A stretch of DNA of 64,000 nucleotides from Trichoplax adhaerens (Eukaryota > Placozoa > Uniplacotomia > Trichoplacea > Trichoplacidae), in NCBI RefSeq assembly GCF_000150275.1, contig NW_002060968.1, forward strand, positions 229,797-293,796. Reading direction: 5' to 3'. The notes under the pieces are model-generated. The model saw only the letters and a list, made by a program, of their open reading frames with translations. It did not search any database and was not told the DNA's origin. Positions 31,838-44,410 of the stretch are shown in pieces; the stretch's first letter is position 1, and each line of letters opens with the position of its first letter. The position numbers were made by a program, and so were the translations under genes.

Positions 31838-32298
31838 TTATTTCTGTTCAGGTTTTCGATCTCTTCTGACCACAGGTGATTGCTGACTCAGTCGATTCTA
31901 AAATAAAATGGAGGTGAATTAATTTTTGTTTTATCCATCGACTATATAGAAAACTGAGTCAATCATGACTAGGAATAAATCAATAGCTGCCGCTGCAGAT
32001 ACTTCTTCTCATTTAAGCAACCTCACACCTGTTTCTCAACTTGAGAAAGATATCTCAAATCCTGCTGTATTATCAGGAAAGAATCGGCTGCACTGTCGCT
32101 GTGGCTTGTGGACAAAGATGTTCCATGATTCTGCTTATCTGACTGCGAAGCTGCTGATAGGCGTCTTATAACTCTTGCAAGGCGCACTTCGTCGATTGAA
32201 TTATATATACTCTCGTTATCACTGTCATTGGATGATTGGGATCCAGAAAGATTTGTTTTTGCTATAGCAGAATCGGCAAGATTCGACTCCTGCAATAT
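31838..32298 (-). CDS. Unknown Ser-rich protein, last two exons (5' part not found)
   Basis: Two exons on the minus strand join in phase 0: 32029-32298 (90 codons, acceptor TTCTTCAG, donor CAG|GTGTGA) and 31838-31897 (acceptor TTTTATTTTAG, ending in TAA). The C-terminal 109 residues are hydrophilic and Ser/Asn/Asp-rich (SGSQSSNDSDNESIYNS), followed by a basic helix-like stretch (DEVRLARVIRRLSAAS) and a Gln/Arg-rich tail. I do not recognise the family. There is no ATG at the exon start, so further exons must lie above 32300. A regulatory, phosphorylatable tail is possible, but that is inference. Support comes from good splice sites and matching phases. Confidence 0.5.
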
Positions 32299-34413
32299 CT
32301 GAAGAAGATTTTCTTGGTTCTTGATACTTTGATTTGCGTCGCGTTAATAAATGGAGAGTTATTCCAGTTTAAAACTAATAAAGCTGTTAAGATAATGCAT
32401 ACTCGCCTTTTGTACTAAGAAAATGTACCTGATGTACCAGTAAGCATTTGCTGTTAGTCTATCGATTAAATGGTGTGCATTTGTTCTATATCCTGTATGA
32501 TGGAAGGACACATTCCTATCTTAACATGTGGTATTCATTAGTCTATAGCATCAACAAACGTTAGGCATTGGCTGGGGATTGCAATTACTTATTTTGGGGG
32601 TAATTTGTGTACGTGTGTATAAATATTGCAATTGTAAATACAATATACAAACAAATTCATGGATATTCATCAAACTTGGATGCACAGCTAATTACTATCT
32701 GTTTTACTTTTATTGCACCTATTTACGAGGATGTCGAACTGGCTTCTGATCGCATTCATGCTGTTATTGTTTTTTTTATTAGGTAGCGTTATCCAAGCAT
32801 TATGCTGTAAGGAGTAAATCTGCTTTGTGTTAGCTATAGACATCGTCAAAATAGTAAAACTACAAATATTATTTTTAGATTTTATGAAGAAGAAACGCTT
32901 CCATAATCATATATTTAAATATAGTTCAGTTGGACATTATAAGAGCGCTAAAGTTAGCGATAATTTGCATTAAACTTTACATAGCCGCGAAAGAGCTGTT
33001 TTTATACAGTATGGTAATAATTTATTTACAGTTTATTTCTACGTGAATATAACATATGAAGTAGTATTGTATTGCAATCGTTCTATGATTAGGATATCAC
33101 GAGACGATACGGTAAGTTTTTGGTTATTAACACTAATCCGTTGATGTCCGTACACAGTCTTAGAATAAAATTCTTATTTAATTTTCGATACATGCTCGTA
33201 ATTATAAAGACGGCTTCTAGATTTGTTGCAGTAAGATCAGTATCGTTCATAATGTGGATTATAAACTTTTGTAATTATTTGTAAGCCATTTCGATTATCT
33301 TACAATTGGCTCTATCGGATTCTCCACAACATAGAATCTTAATACTTGTGCGCTTAATTCTTTGTTACTATCTTAAGATCATTTAATTTTGGTTGGTATA
33401 TTCATGATATTTTAGTGTTCTCATCACGTAACGATCTCAGTACTTGCAAAATTGCCTGTAACACCCAAAAATATACAATTATTCTAGTTTGGTGATGATA
33501 AAGGAAGGAGCGTTTTAATAATATAGTATGCTGATTGCTTTTATGTCAGAAATGAGCTGTTCTGCAAGATATCGCTCCAGACAGCATCAAACCAGTGCTA
33601 TAAGCTCCTCGTCATCCCTTTAAATCTATATTTCAGTGGAAAACTTAAATATTACATAAAATACGTGAATAGCTAACCTAACACATAAAACAATTCTATG
33701 ATGATGGAAGTCTTGTTTATAAGGTTGTATATGTAGTTCACAGTACAGCTTAAGCCTTGACCATTATTGTTTTCAACCTTACATAGCCGACGGTATGGTA
33801 TGACGAATTATTCTTTGACCAAAATCATAGTAAAAACTGCCAGATTTATTATTATGAGAACAAATGCATTGTATGTATTAAAATATCGATGGTAGAATTT
33901 TTGTTTTATGGCAATGATTTAAGAAATTTGAGAAGATTAATAAATTCATTAATTATAATCTGTTAATACTGATGCAACTATGATCGAATGAGTATGCCGA
34001 AAGAAAAGATACAGTAAGAAAAACAAACTTAAAGTTAAATTTCTAGTTGGGTTAATCAAATCGAGCGTAGTTAACTTTCGTCTCTAATCCTACATAGGGT
34101 TGTGTAACTGCACATTACAATCTATAATTATATAATTTATATAGAAATTTAAAAAAAATTACCTATAATTTTCACCGATAATTAGAATAGCTTTAAAACA
34201 AGGTGTAAAAGAAGTGATGATGTGCAAATTACTAATTTATTTTTGCATCATACACAAATAACTGAGTAATATCAAATAAAGACTACTATTGGCTACATGT
34301 ATGAATATGGTTTGGTCCTAATAGAATTAGTAGTTTGTAATCAATTTTCAATCCATAGACATTTGTTATAGTAAGATAGTACGGAAGAAATTGTTAAGCT
34401 GTAGGGGTACTTT
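32299..34413. other. Mostly non-coding stretch; may hide 5' exons of the Ser-rich gene
   Basis: AT-rich, with no recognised domain. It contains a 28-codon hydrophobic plus-strand ORF (32731-32817, listed separately). A TTTATT at 34236 could be the minus-strand AATAAA of the ROCO gene ending at 34414. Confidence 0.4.
32731..32817 (+). CDS. Possible micropeptide or signal-peptide exon (28 codons)
   Basis: ATG-started ORF of 28 residues. After MSNW it is almost entirely hydrophobic (LLIAFMLLLFFLLGSVIQAL) and ends CCKE. It could be a single-pass micropeptide, or the first exon of a secreted protein, because a GT donor-like site (TTAG|GTAGCG) follows the hydrophobic core. There is no paralogue in the window to test conservation. 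It may be chance in AT-rich DNA. Confidence 0.2.
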   Translation: MSNWLLIAFMLLLFFLLGSVIQALCCKE

Positions 34414-37400
34414 TCATGTTTTGGTAGAGCTAATCGCTAAAGCAATATCATTCCGACCTATTCGTCTCAAAGCTGTCTTCAGTCCATCAACATTAACATT
34501 TGGGCAATTTTTATTATACCAGATATCGAGAAATTTCATTACTTGATCGAAAACTCTACTTTCTTGAGCTTTGATTGTATCAACATCGATAAATGGGCCT
34601 AATATAGCAGCCAGTTTTGTCCAATCGATGCCAATTCTATCTGCAATTTCGAAAAAGCAATTCCTTGGATCTATAGAGTTACGGCAATATTGCAAATAAA
34701 TTAAGATGAAAAATGCTTAAACGAGAAATATTGCTAAATAGTACTTGTAATTAATATAAATAATGATTTGCCAATGTAAGAACTTTGCTATATATGTAGA
34801 ATTTAAAATATAAGATATAATAAGTTTGCATTGCATGCATATAGAGTACAAGAAATGGCTGGAAATATAGAAATACAATCAAATAAAGCAGATATAGATC
34901 AGCCGGCTAATTTTGCACCGAATATTATATCTACGCTGATACATTACGAGATCAAGCAATCATTAAACTGTATCTTTGGGATATAGCTTTGTTTTTATCT
35001 ATAGTAAAATATTTATACAAGTATAAATACTATATGTATTTTTATACTTAGTTCAGCTGCTTCTACAACAAATATTACATATTCCTTTCTTGTATTTAGT
35101 TGATAAAATATTGAATACATCATAGCAAGATGTTTATTTGATAAGTGTTACACTCACCATGTCTACTTGCCACTTTTTTCTTTTTACCGAAATTCCGATC
35201 ACGTATTGATTCTGATTTATGCGATCCTTTACGTTTACCAAAGCGATTGATATCTGATGTTTCTGCAAAATAGTTAGAGACTACTTCCGTCATCTTGTCA
35301 GCTAAGATAATAATCATTATTTTGAGAGATTACGCAGTTAATTTGAAGAGTAAATGCCGTAATCGATACTGTTAGAAAATAGATACTATTAACAAGATCG
35401 CGAATTCATCACTAAAGCAAGTAAATGTTATACCTATTGGAACATGGTATAATTTACTTTTATTTACTTTATTGCTAATTTACTTGACAAATACACTGTT
35501 TAAATTGAGATGCATTTTAACTTCTTCATTAAGTAATATCTAGTCTATATCTTTACCCACCGTATGTATTTGTTAATCTTTCCTTTCTAAGAAGCATCCA
35601 GTCACGTGTAGGCTTCGATTTAAAAAACTTCTCACATAAAACACAACGAATAATATCTACACTATCCGCGAAATAACTATCCACTATTTCTGTCATCTTA
35701 CTACATTCATTACATCTAACATAAAATCTACTTTGTGCTGATTTAAACTTTGGCATTCTTTCATTAATTGTCTCGTTTAGTTTATCTCTAATTATTATAT
35801 GTGGTTGTATCTTACTAATCCAACTACCGATATTATTCTCAATCCGAGACGCAATTTCTTTCGGATATTTCTGATAGCAATAGAGTAAGCTAATACGAGA
35901 TTCTTCTTTCTTAACAACAATCTGACATTGATAATCAGGTATGTAGTATTTAGCACATCGATAATAAACTTTTACTCTTGAGTTATTCCACACTTTTAAA
36001 CAAGCCGATAAAAGGCAATAAAATATACCGTCAGGAATATACGGTATAACTTTTTCGTCGTATCCAATGTATAGCCAATCTGATACACGATAATCTGTTA
36101 GATCTAACGTACCAACAGATGAATTAAGTAGATAAGGTATAAAATATTGCTGGTGACATTCTTTGTTATCAAGACTATCATGTTGATCCTCAATTTTACA
36201 GATAATATTATAACTATCCATTAATTGTAACACGAAATCTTTCTCTTTCTTTTTCAATTCGAAATCTACTACAATATTATCAATGTACGCTTCAGATATT
36301 TTTCCAGTCTGATAAGCTTGATTATAAGATTCTCTTACATTAGTGGCCTTATATTCGCGTTTATCGAGTTTAATAATCGATCGAAATATATTGAGTAGCC
36401 AATCGAGATTAGTTACAATCATTTCTTCTACGCCTTTTTTACGACAATATACAATATCGCCTATATCATGTAAGTATAATAACATACTACGCAATTTCTC
36501 ATCGTTTTCATATAACTCGCAATCTATAGCTAACTGCTTTACTTCTTCCAATGTCATAATATTATGAATTCTATTAATAATACGATTAAACTGTGTTGTT
36601 GATGCGGCTTGTCTGCTTATGTCATTAACTGATGTATGCAATATAGATGCCATAATATACCATCGAATCGGAATCGATTTTTTCATAAAAGGTAAACTAG
36701 ACACGATTCGCTTTATTAATTCATGTAACTGTAACGTAGTCTGTCGACGTTGCTCGATAGCCGCTGAAGATTTATCATCGGGATCGCAATGAAATATGAT
36801 GTCTGAAAAGCATATATTAGATTTATAGATAGGCATTGTTACAATAATAGAATTCTCAAACGCCTTAAATCTACGTTGACGCTCTTGACAATCTTGTATT
36901 TGATCGCCATGAGATGCTACTAAGATGACAACTGGTAAAGAATATTGTTGCAATTTACCATCAATTTCTACTTGGACAGTCTCATCGCCATCATGGCTAC
37001 CAATAATCGATGTAAGCCATTCTTGCATAGCATATCGATAAGTCATATTAGTTGGGTTTCCTTCTCTATCAATAACAAAGTCATCGAAATCACGAGTAAT
37101 ATTAAAAACTAAAATATAGATACTATTTCCAGATAGAAACGGACGATGCGTAACATGATAGACAGCTTGACCTCCGAAATCGACTAATTTACCATATTGA
37201 TTATCGTCATCTACTATTTCGCCTTTCATATCGATTATAGATCGCATAAAATCTTCGTACATTAAGATTTTGTGGATTTTTTGTGTTATTGAGACAGTAG
37301 ATACAAGGGTATCGATAGCCATAGGTCGATTATCGCTAATTACCGACTTTATTTTATCAGTGCTAATAAATGTGTCTGTTTCTATCGTCTGTATTTGACG

Positions 37401-39322
37401 ATCTACTTTACTAACTTGGATATCTGGGTTGATATTAGGTACAATATTCAGTTTTGTCTTGAATTTTTGTATAGCTGCTAACACTTTCCTATACAATACT
37501 ATCTGGAAGTGATAAATCTTCTTGTCTAAGATATTATATACAATAAGATTAACATATCTGCCGGTGTCGTCGATAATCTCAGTTTGGCTTACGCTAATAA
37601 TTATTCCTTGATTTGTAAATACGTTCATAATAGTCGTTTTACCCACACTTTCAGGACCGGCAAAGATAATTTTAGTAAAATCATTACGACATTGTCCATC
37701 TTGCAGCGCTTCATTATAAGCTTTAATGTATTCTTTATCATTGATAGCTAAATTAATATTAATTGATCAAATTATTAACCACAATAGGAATAGTTGTTAA
37801 TATACAGGATCAATATCTATCAACGACTAGGTTATGAGCGTAAATTAATTAAATTAAACTTCGTTTACGTAGTAAATAATAGTTTTTAAAAATAAATCTA
37901 TTCAAAGAAAATGGAAATTTAGCGATTTACAGTATTAATGAAATCAAATATTCAAGTTTGATCGCTGTATCATTAAGTAAACTATAGTTGCTATCAAGGT
38001 TGACAGTATTTTATGATAGATGAGAAGTAGAACAGCTCGTTAGTAATAAAAGTAGATAAAGATAATGCAGTATTTTCTTACCATCTGTATATGTGGAATT
38101 TTTACTTTTTAAATCCGTATTTGCGACTTTGAGGCTACCCTCTATTCATCAATTAATTATATATTAGTGAAGTCACATAAGTGATAGCTCGCAATTCAAA
38201 TTCTTGAGTAAGTCGTAGAGTTCAGCATTTACCTTGTAGTATTTTCATGGCATAACTCGATAATAATGGATTCGACTGAGCTTGTAGTAACATAGCGTTA
38301 AGATTCTCTATTATTTTATTCTGTTTTTGATTACAGAGACTGGCTATTAATATTATCAAATGGTCTTGCGATAAATTTCTCTCTAGCCAAAATCGTAACA
38401 TATTCGTAGCTAAAACCGAACTATGGCTTGCATAACGACATTGTTGCTCAAGATATTGGATATCATCATTAGAAATGCCCAAATGGATTGCCAAGTTTAT
38501 CCACTTATCTCCAATACCGTTTGCAATAGTAGAATAACATACCTCTATAGCGTAAAATACAAGAATATTTGGAATGGCTATTACAGCTATATTAAATAGT
38601 TAAAGATTATGTGTTTTGTACATTGTAATCAATTACTGTTCATTATCACACTATTAGTCTTAACAAACAGTTAGTGTTAATCGTTGTCGTTAGATATTTG
38701 ATTTTAGTACAAAAAATTTGCACGGGTGTAAACTCTAGTATTAATGTGTATATTTATAATAATTATTTAATGTCCCTTGATCCATTTTACTACCAATTAC
38801 TAACCATTGAACTTTTCTATTGCGGCTTTTTCTTCATCGATATACTTATTGGTCGAATTATCTTCAATTTCTATATCATTTTGGTCAAGTCCTACTGTAT
38901 AACATAATTGTAGCCTAAAATTATTTATTTGAATACATATCGGTAATTGTTTAGGATTATGAAATGTTAATCCTTGTATGGTTAAATTACCTTTACCATT
39001 TCAAACATTTTAAATGATACCGTTGTTGATATGTTGAAAATAATAGTACATTATTTCTTTATTATAACTTACTGACATATTAATTTACCAAAAGAATACT
39101 GATTAAAATATAATTTTAGATGTCTACTATATAACATACTTTCTGTTTATGGCATTAGATTGCATTAGTACAGGCTCTTTTTAGTCTTATAGCTTAATAA
39201 GAATGATCGACTAAACAGAGTTAAATCGCTATGCAGTGTAACGTTACATCGATATCTAATAAATAAACTGCTGCAACCTTGATCACTACTTTGCATTGAG
39301 TGTTGATCTTGATGTTCCTCGA
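34414..39322 (-). CDS. Death-Roc-COR-Death ROCO protein, locus A (seven exons found)
   Basis: Exons (minus): 39278-39322, 38805-38894, 38233-38544, 38082-38141, 35561-37747, 35158-35301, 34414-34670; every intron is GT-AG and phase 1. Exon 38233-38544 is a Death domain (GDKWINLA, LGISNDDI, MLRFWLE). Exon 35561-37747 starts with a P-loop (GPESVGKTT) and continues with a Roc G3 motif (DFGGQ) and a degenerate G4 (ASHGD). A COR domain follows (LLYLHDIGDIVYC, VTNLDWLLNIFRSII). It ends with a four-Cys zinc-ribbon-like tail (CNEC, CVLC). Then come a basic linker and a second Death domain (IGIDWTKLAAILG, IGRNDIALAIS). ROCO proteins are GTP-regulated cytoplasmic scaffolds; Death domains suggest an innate-immune or cell-death assembly (inference). 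No ATG is found in the first exon, so it probably continues the TPR exon at 41322-43785. A minus-strand AATAAA lies about 170 bp past the stop. Confidence 0.85.
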
Positions 39323-41321
39323 CTAGAAATAAAGAACAGAGTTAAGATTCTTATCAAAATTAGAGCAAACAGGTTATCAGTCCTGCTTGTAGGCAGAATT
39401 TTACCATCTAGTGCTACTTTCATGCTAATTTCGTTTAAAAAAATAAGTATTGTTACTTAGATAGCAGGTAAAATTTGCGTAAGTTATTTTCTTGTCAGAA
39501 ACGATCTACGATTACGAAAATTTGTTGTATTTAAATGATGTGATGTATAAAGTACAGTAGTAATTTGTACTAAAACTAGGACAGAAAATTGTAGTAAAGA
39601 TATTCTTCTTGATTTTACCAATGTTATCTTGTTTTGTTGTTAATTAATCATTATTTTATATATGCAAGAATATTCATTCAGTTTATATGAATACCGATTT
39701 CTAGGGTGTATTACTTTCTTAGAGTTTGTCATTTGAAAGAAAACTCTTTTATTGTGCTGAGTAGGTGATGGACTTTTAGCTCATTACTTCTCTTTTATGG
39801 GATATTCTGATGATAAACCCTTCAACGTTGAACTTGTTGTAATGTCGTCATGTCATAACACTAAACTTACGTACTATTTGAAATAAAATATAATGTCCAA
39901 TGGCAAAAATGCTTCATCGACTAATGTATGCTTGATTTAATATCGCTTAAATAAGTTATTAAAATTTTCTAGTTGGGTCAGTAATGTTGATGTCTAATTC
40001 TGTTTACTAATAATTGGAAATACAAGTTTTAGTTTTGAACTACACATGAGAAAATTCATAAATAGTAATTGGACTGTACCAATCTGTTCATAAATTGTCC
40101 TTCAACACGATTAATATTTTGGGCAGAAGAAACATTAGGAAAATCATGAACTAATTTGCAAAATTCAAGTTGATTTAGCTTATAAATTAAGGCTGTAAAG
40201 GAGTCAAAGACTTGTTGTATGGAAGTATTACGATATAGAATATCATTCCTAATTGGGCTAAATGAATTATATAATATAGAACTGCTGTCTATTAAAATTG
40301 AATGAATGAAGGATGGCTCTCTTTTCAATCCAAATGCTATGCTTTAAAATCATTACTGTTTATTATGAGAACGTAAACTGTTTATGTTACACTCATTAAT
40401 CATTAATTATAATATAATTGGAGTAGAACTAGGTATGGAGAGAAATATGAAGTTAATTGCTATCGATGACATTCATGCTACTACCGTATTCTAGCGACAG
40501 TAGTTGTTGATGGAAAGAAAGAACAAAAACATGAGTGTGGTATATTAGTGAGTTTGAATTTTCAGATCCGATTAAGGTTCAATTATTCGGTATGTTCCTT
40601 TTAACTTTAAAATGAGTGAAGTGGTCCAAGTAGATGCCGTATCTTAATAAAATTATTTCATAATTTTCATAATAAAGCAAGAATCAATAACCAGAAAATT
40701 CTATCGTCTCTCAGATTATAGCTAACTTGCCAATCAAAGTAATGAGTATAGCATTAGCCTTAACGATTAGTTTACTCAAACAAGCTATGTTTTATGTTAT
40801 TATTATGAAATGAGATTTTCGTTCGTTGTATCGATACAGTTTCTATATTCTAAGGTAACTATAACTTTAACTTATTCTGTTTGACTATAGTAGCACAGGA
40901 ATAAAATTTATAGTATGCACGTTAGTAGAAGAATTTATAGATGAAATAGTTGCCTGAATGCATTTCTTACAAGTTATCATTTGTTGTGCATTGTTTATCG
41001 GCAGTTATCTTATTTGCAAGAATGTTATCGTATTCGTTAGTATTTGTAATATGCCGTTAGCAAACCGTTAGCTTTGTTCAACTATATAACGGTACAGTTA
41101 TAGCTATAAAAGTTTAGTTCAATACTCTAGCTTTACTCGACTCTTGTAGAAGATTTCTAGCAAATCTTCCTTGTTACAAAGTAGAAGAGTTTCGGAAAAG
41201 TAACGGTTATGCTAACATTTTAATGAAATTGTTGATGTAAATTAGGTATTTATTGGAACGTAAAAGGTGAAAATATATTGGATGAAAAATTGTTCGAGTA
41301 GTGCTGAAATCAAGAAATTAC
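39323..41321. other. Long intron or intergenic gap between TPR exon and ROCO exons, locus A
   Basis: Aligns loosely with 52038-53748 of locus B. A 91-codon minus-strand open frame at 40056-40328 is helical-looking but begins without ATG, and its counterpart in B has an out-of-frame length change, so I do not call it. If the TPR and ROCO exons belong to one gene, this is its largest intron. Confidence 0.45.
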
Positions 41322-43785
41322 CTGGTGATCGTGTAGAACGATGGATGACTGTTGGATTGATTGTAAGTTGCTGATGAAGAATATTGGCTATTTTTGATGC
41401 GACAATCTCATCCCCTTTTTCTTCCAATAACAGTAAATTATTACATTTATCAATTTCTTTCGTGGAATAGAGGATTTGAGGGTGATTTTCTTCATAGAGA
41501 TTGCGTAGACTATCGATGGATTTTCGATAGTATAAGATTGCTTGGAGATAATTAGACTGTCGGCGACAGACTGCGGCTAGTTTTTGATAACATTGCGCAG
41601 TCTGAGGATGATTCTCGCCTAATGTTACTAAATAAACTTGCAATGCCTTGTTATATAGAGATAGAGCATCATCGAGTTTTCTTTGCTTACAATAGGTAAA
41701 TCCAATATTAATATACGTTGAAGCAATATTTGGATGATTTTCGCCAAATTCTGCTAGATAAATCTTTAATGATTTGTTGTACATTAATAGAGCGTCTTCA
41801 CACTTGCCTTTTACCATATAGATAGCTCCAATATTGTTGTAGGTTGCAGCAATGCTTGGATGATTATCACCAAGTTGTGCTAGTTCAATTTGCAATGCAT
41901 TGTTAAGCATTAATAGAGCGTCATTATGCTTTTTTTGATGATCATAGACAGCTGCAATGTTGTTATATGTAGTAGCAATAGTCGGATGATTCTCACCAAG
42001 TTGTTGTAGTTGAATCTTAAGTGATTTGTTATGCATTAATAGAGCGTCATCATAATTTTTTTGGCTATCATAAACCAATCCAATTTTGTTATACGTTGAA
42101 GCAACTTTAGGATGATTATCACCTAATTGTGCTAGTTCGATCTTGAGCGATTTGTTATACAGTGATAGAGCATCCTCATATTTGCCTTGATTATAATAAA
42201 CAAGTCCCATGTTACCGTAGATGAAAGCAAGACTCGGATGATTTTCACCCTGTTTTGGTAGTTTAATTTTCAGTGATTCTTTCAATATAGATAGAGCGTC
42301 ATCGTACTTACTTTGCTTATTGTAGACTAGTGCAATGTTGTTATATGTTACAGCAACATTGAGATGATTTTCACCAAGCTGTGCTAGTTCTATCTTCAGT
42401 GATTTGTTATGCATTAATAAAGCATCGTTGTACTTGCCTTGTTCGTAATACACTTGTCCAATATTGCTATATGTAATGGCAATTTTGGGATGATTTTCAC
42501 CAAATTGGACTATTTCAATGTTTAATGATTTGTTATACATTAATACAGCGTCATTATATTTGCCCTGATGGTTGTAGATATTCGCAATTTTCTTATAGGT
42601 TGTAGCAACATAACGATGATTTTCACCAAGTTGTATTAATGTAATCTTGAGTGATTTGTTTAATATTGCTAGAGCGTCATTATACTTGCCTTGATTCGTA
42701 TAAACTTGTCCAATCTTGTCATATGCTTTAGCAATATTTGGATGATTCTCACCAAAATGCTTTAGTCGAATCCCGAGCGATGTGTTATACATTGCGAGAG
42801 CGTTATCGTACTTGCCTTGATCAATATAGACATCTCCAATGTTGCAATAGGTTATAGCAGTGTGCGGATGGTTGTCATCAAGCTGAACTATTTGAATTTT
42901 TAATGCTTTATGATGCATTGATAAAGCGTCCTCATACTTGCCTTGATTACTATAAACAAGTCCAATACTGCTATACATTACGGCAGTATTTGGATGTCTG
43001 TCACCAAATTTTGCTATTTGAATCTTCAATGATTTGTTATACATTGATAGTGCTGCATCATACTTGCCTTGATGATTATAAACTGCTCCAATGTTGCTAT
43101 ATGTTGTAGCAATAGCTGGATTATTGTCACCCAGCTGTGCTCGATCAATCTCCAATGATTTGTTATACATTAATAGAGCGTCATCATATTTGTCTTGCCT
43201 ACTATAGACTTGTGCAATGTTGTAGTATGCTAAAGCCATTTTTGGATGATGATCACCAAGTTGTTCTAATCGAATCTTCATTGATTTTTTATACATTGAT
43301 AGAGCCTCATCATACTTACTTTGTTCATAATAGATATCTCCAATGGAGTTATACGAGTAAGCGACATTGATATCTTGACTCCCTAAACAATTTAATTTCA
43401 TTTCAAGTGACTTATTAAATTCGGTTAAAGCTCCTTCGAAATCACCTTGCAATCGTTTAATGAAGCCCTGATGATCTAAACACTTTGAAATTTTCTCTTC
43501 ATTTTGTAGTTGCTTGGCTATTTTCTCTGCTTTCCTGCTCCATTCATCGATTTTTATTAATTCATGCAGATGTTCATAACATTTAGCTATATTAAGATAA
43601 ATATCACATTCAAGATGACGAAGACTATGATCGTTACTCTCGGATATCAATTGAATTTCGGTTGCAGCTTCCATGAAATAAGATAGCGCTTGTTTATAAT
43701 TGCCTTCTTTTCGACATTTCACACCCTTTTGGTTTATGGATTTGGCTTCGTTCAGGACATTCACACTAGTCGACGTACTCGCCAT
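41322..43785 (-). CDS. Kinesin-light-chain-like TPR exon, locus A (14 repeats)
   Basis: Starts at ATG 43785. After an N-terminal TPR-like part (about residues 1-125) come 14 near-identical 42-residue tetratricopeptide repeats of the kinesin-light-chain/nephrocystin-3 type, with the pattern NHP..A.TY.NIG.VY..QGKYDDAL.MYNKSLKI, then a final degenerate repeat and a linker. Such arrays form superhelical protein-binding scaffolds. The open frame runs on to a stop at 41242, adding 26 residues, but a donor (CCAG|GTAATT) at 41322/41321 leaves phase 1. Locus B has a donor at the equivalent point, and the in-frame sequence after it differs completely between A and B. I therefore favour splicing into the downstream Death-ROCO exons. 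If unspliced, the protein is 847 residues. Cytoplasmic; no signal peptide. Confidence 0.92.
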
Positions 43786-44410
43786 ATTTCAGTTTATAGC
43801 AGGACCGAAAGCATTTACTCTGATAAAATAGACAATAACACTCTACCAGAAACAAATTTTAATTGTAATAGCAGTACGAAAGATCAGTACAATCGCTTGT
43901 TTAAAGTTATTCAACTGTCAATATACCGTATATCGACATCAACGTAATTACCGCAATAAAGTCTAGGTAGCATTTTATTCTAGAGTTTGTATATATAGTA
44001 TTTTACATACATATAAAGATAAATGGAATTACACTACAACTTGACAACGAAATAGCCATCAATCTCTGAATTCTGTATCCTTCAATTAATCAGTAATTTT
44101 TATGATATGAAAATTACCTTCTGTAGTAATTGCAATAAGAGAAATAGAAAATAAAATTTTCCTTTACTATAGTAATTTAAATTACAAATACTGTATGATG
44201 TTATTTTCTAAGCGGGGATAATGGTGCTTTTGGTGAGATCTTTGTAAAGATTGTATATTTACTGCGGTATATCATCAAAGAAAGACCAAGAATAATTAAG
44301 ACTGTTGGATAAATATTATATAGTCTTTGTTGTACAGTAATCGTTATTGTGGAAAATGGATGCAAGATTATAAAAGTGAGGGCGACGTAATAGAGTCAGA
44401 TTGCTATAAT
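43786..44410. promoter_or_regulatory. Upstream flank of locus A, shared with locus B
   Basis: This flank aligns with 55961-56385 upstream of locus B (shared CCAAGAATAATTAA and TGTGCAGTAATC/TGTACAGTAATC words), so the duplication includes the presumed promoter. No individual element can be assigned. Confidence 0.5.

Noticed and set aside
31965-32171. Plus-strand 68-codon ORF starting with MTRNKSIAAAA
   Set aside because: It overlaps the minus-strand exon with better splice signals and in-phase continuation; the plus frame has no support.
40056-40328. Minus-strand open frame of about 90 codons as an exon of the ROCO or TPR gene
   Set aside because: It starts at a TTG, its ends do not give phase-1 splice sites, and the corresponding part of locus B (about 52.8-53.05 kb) has an out-of-frame length change with stops.
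42903-43370. Plus-strand open frames rich in Cys/Tyr/Leu
   Set aside because: They are antisense to the TPR repeats; their repetition simply mirrors the TPR units.
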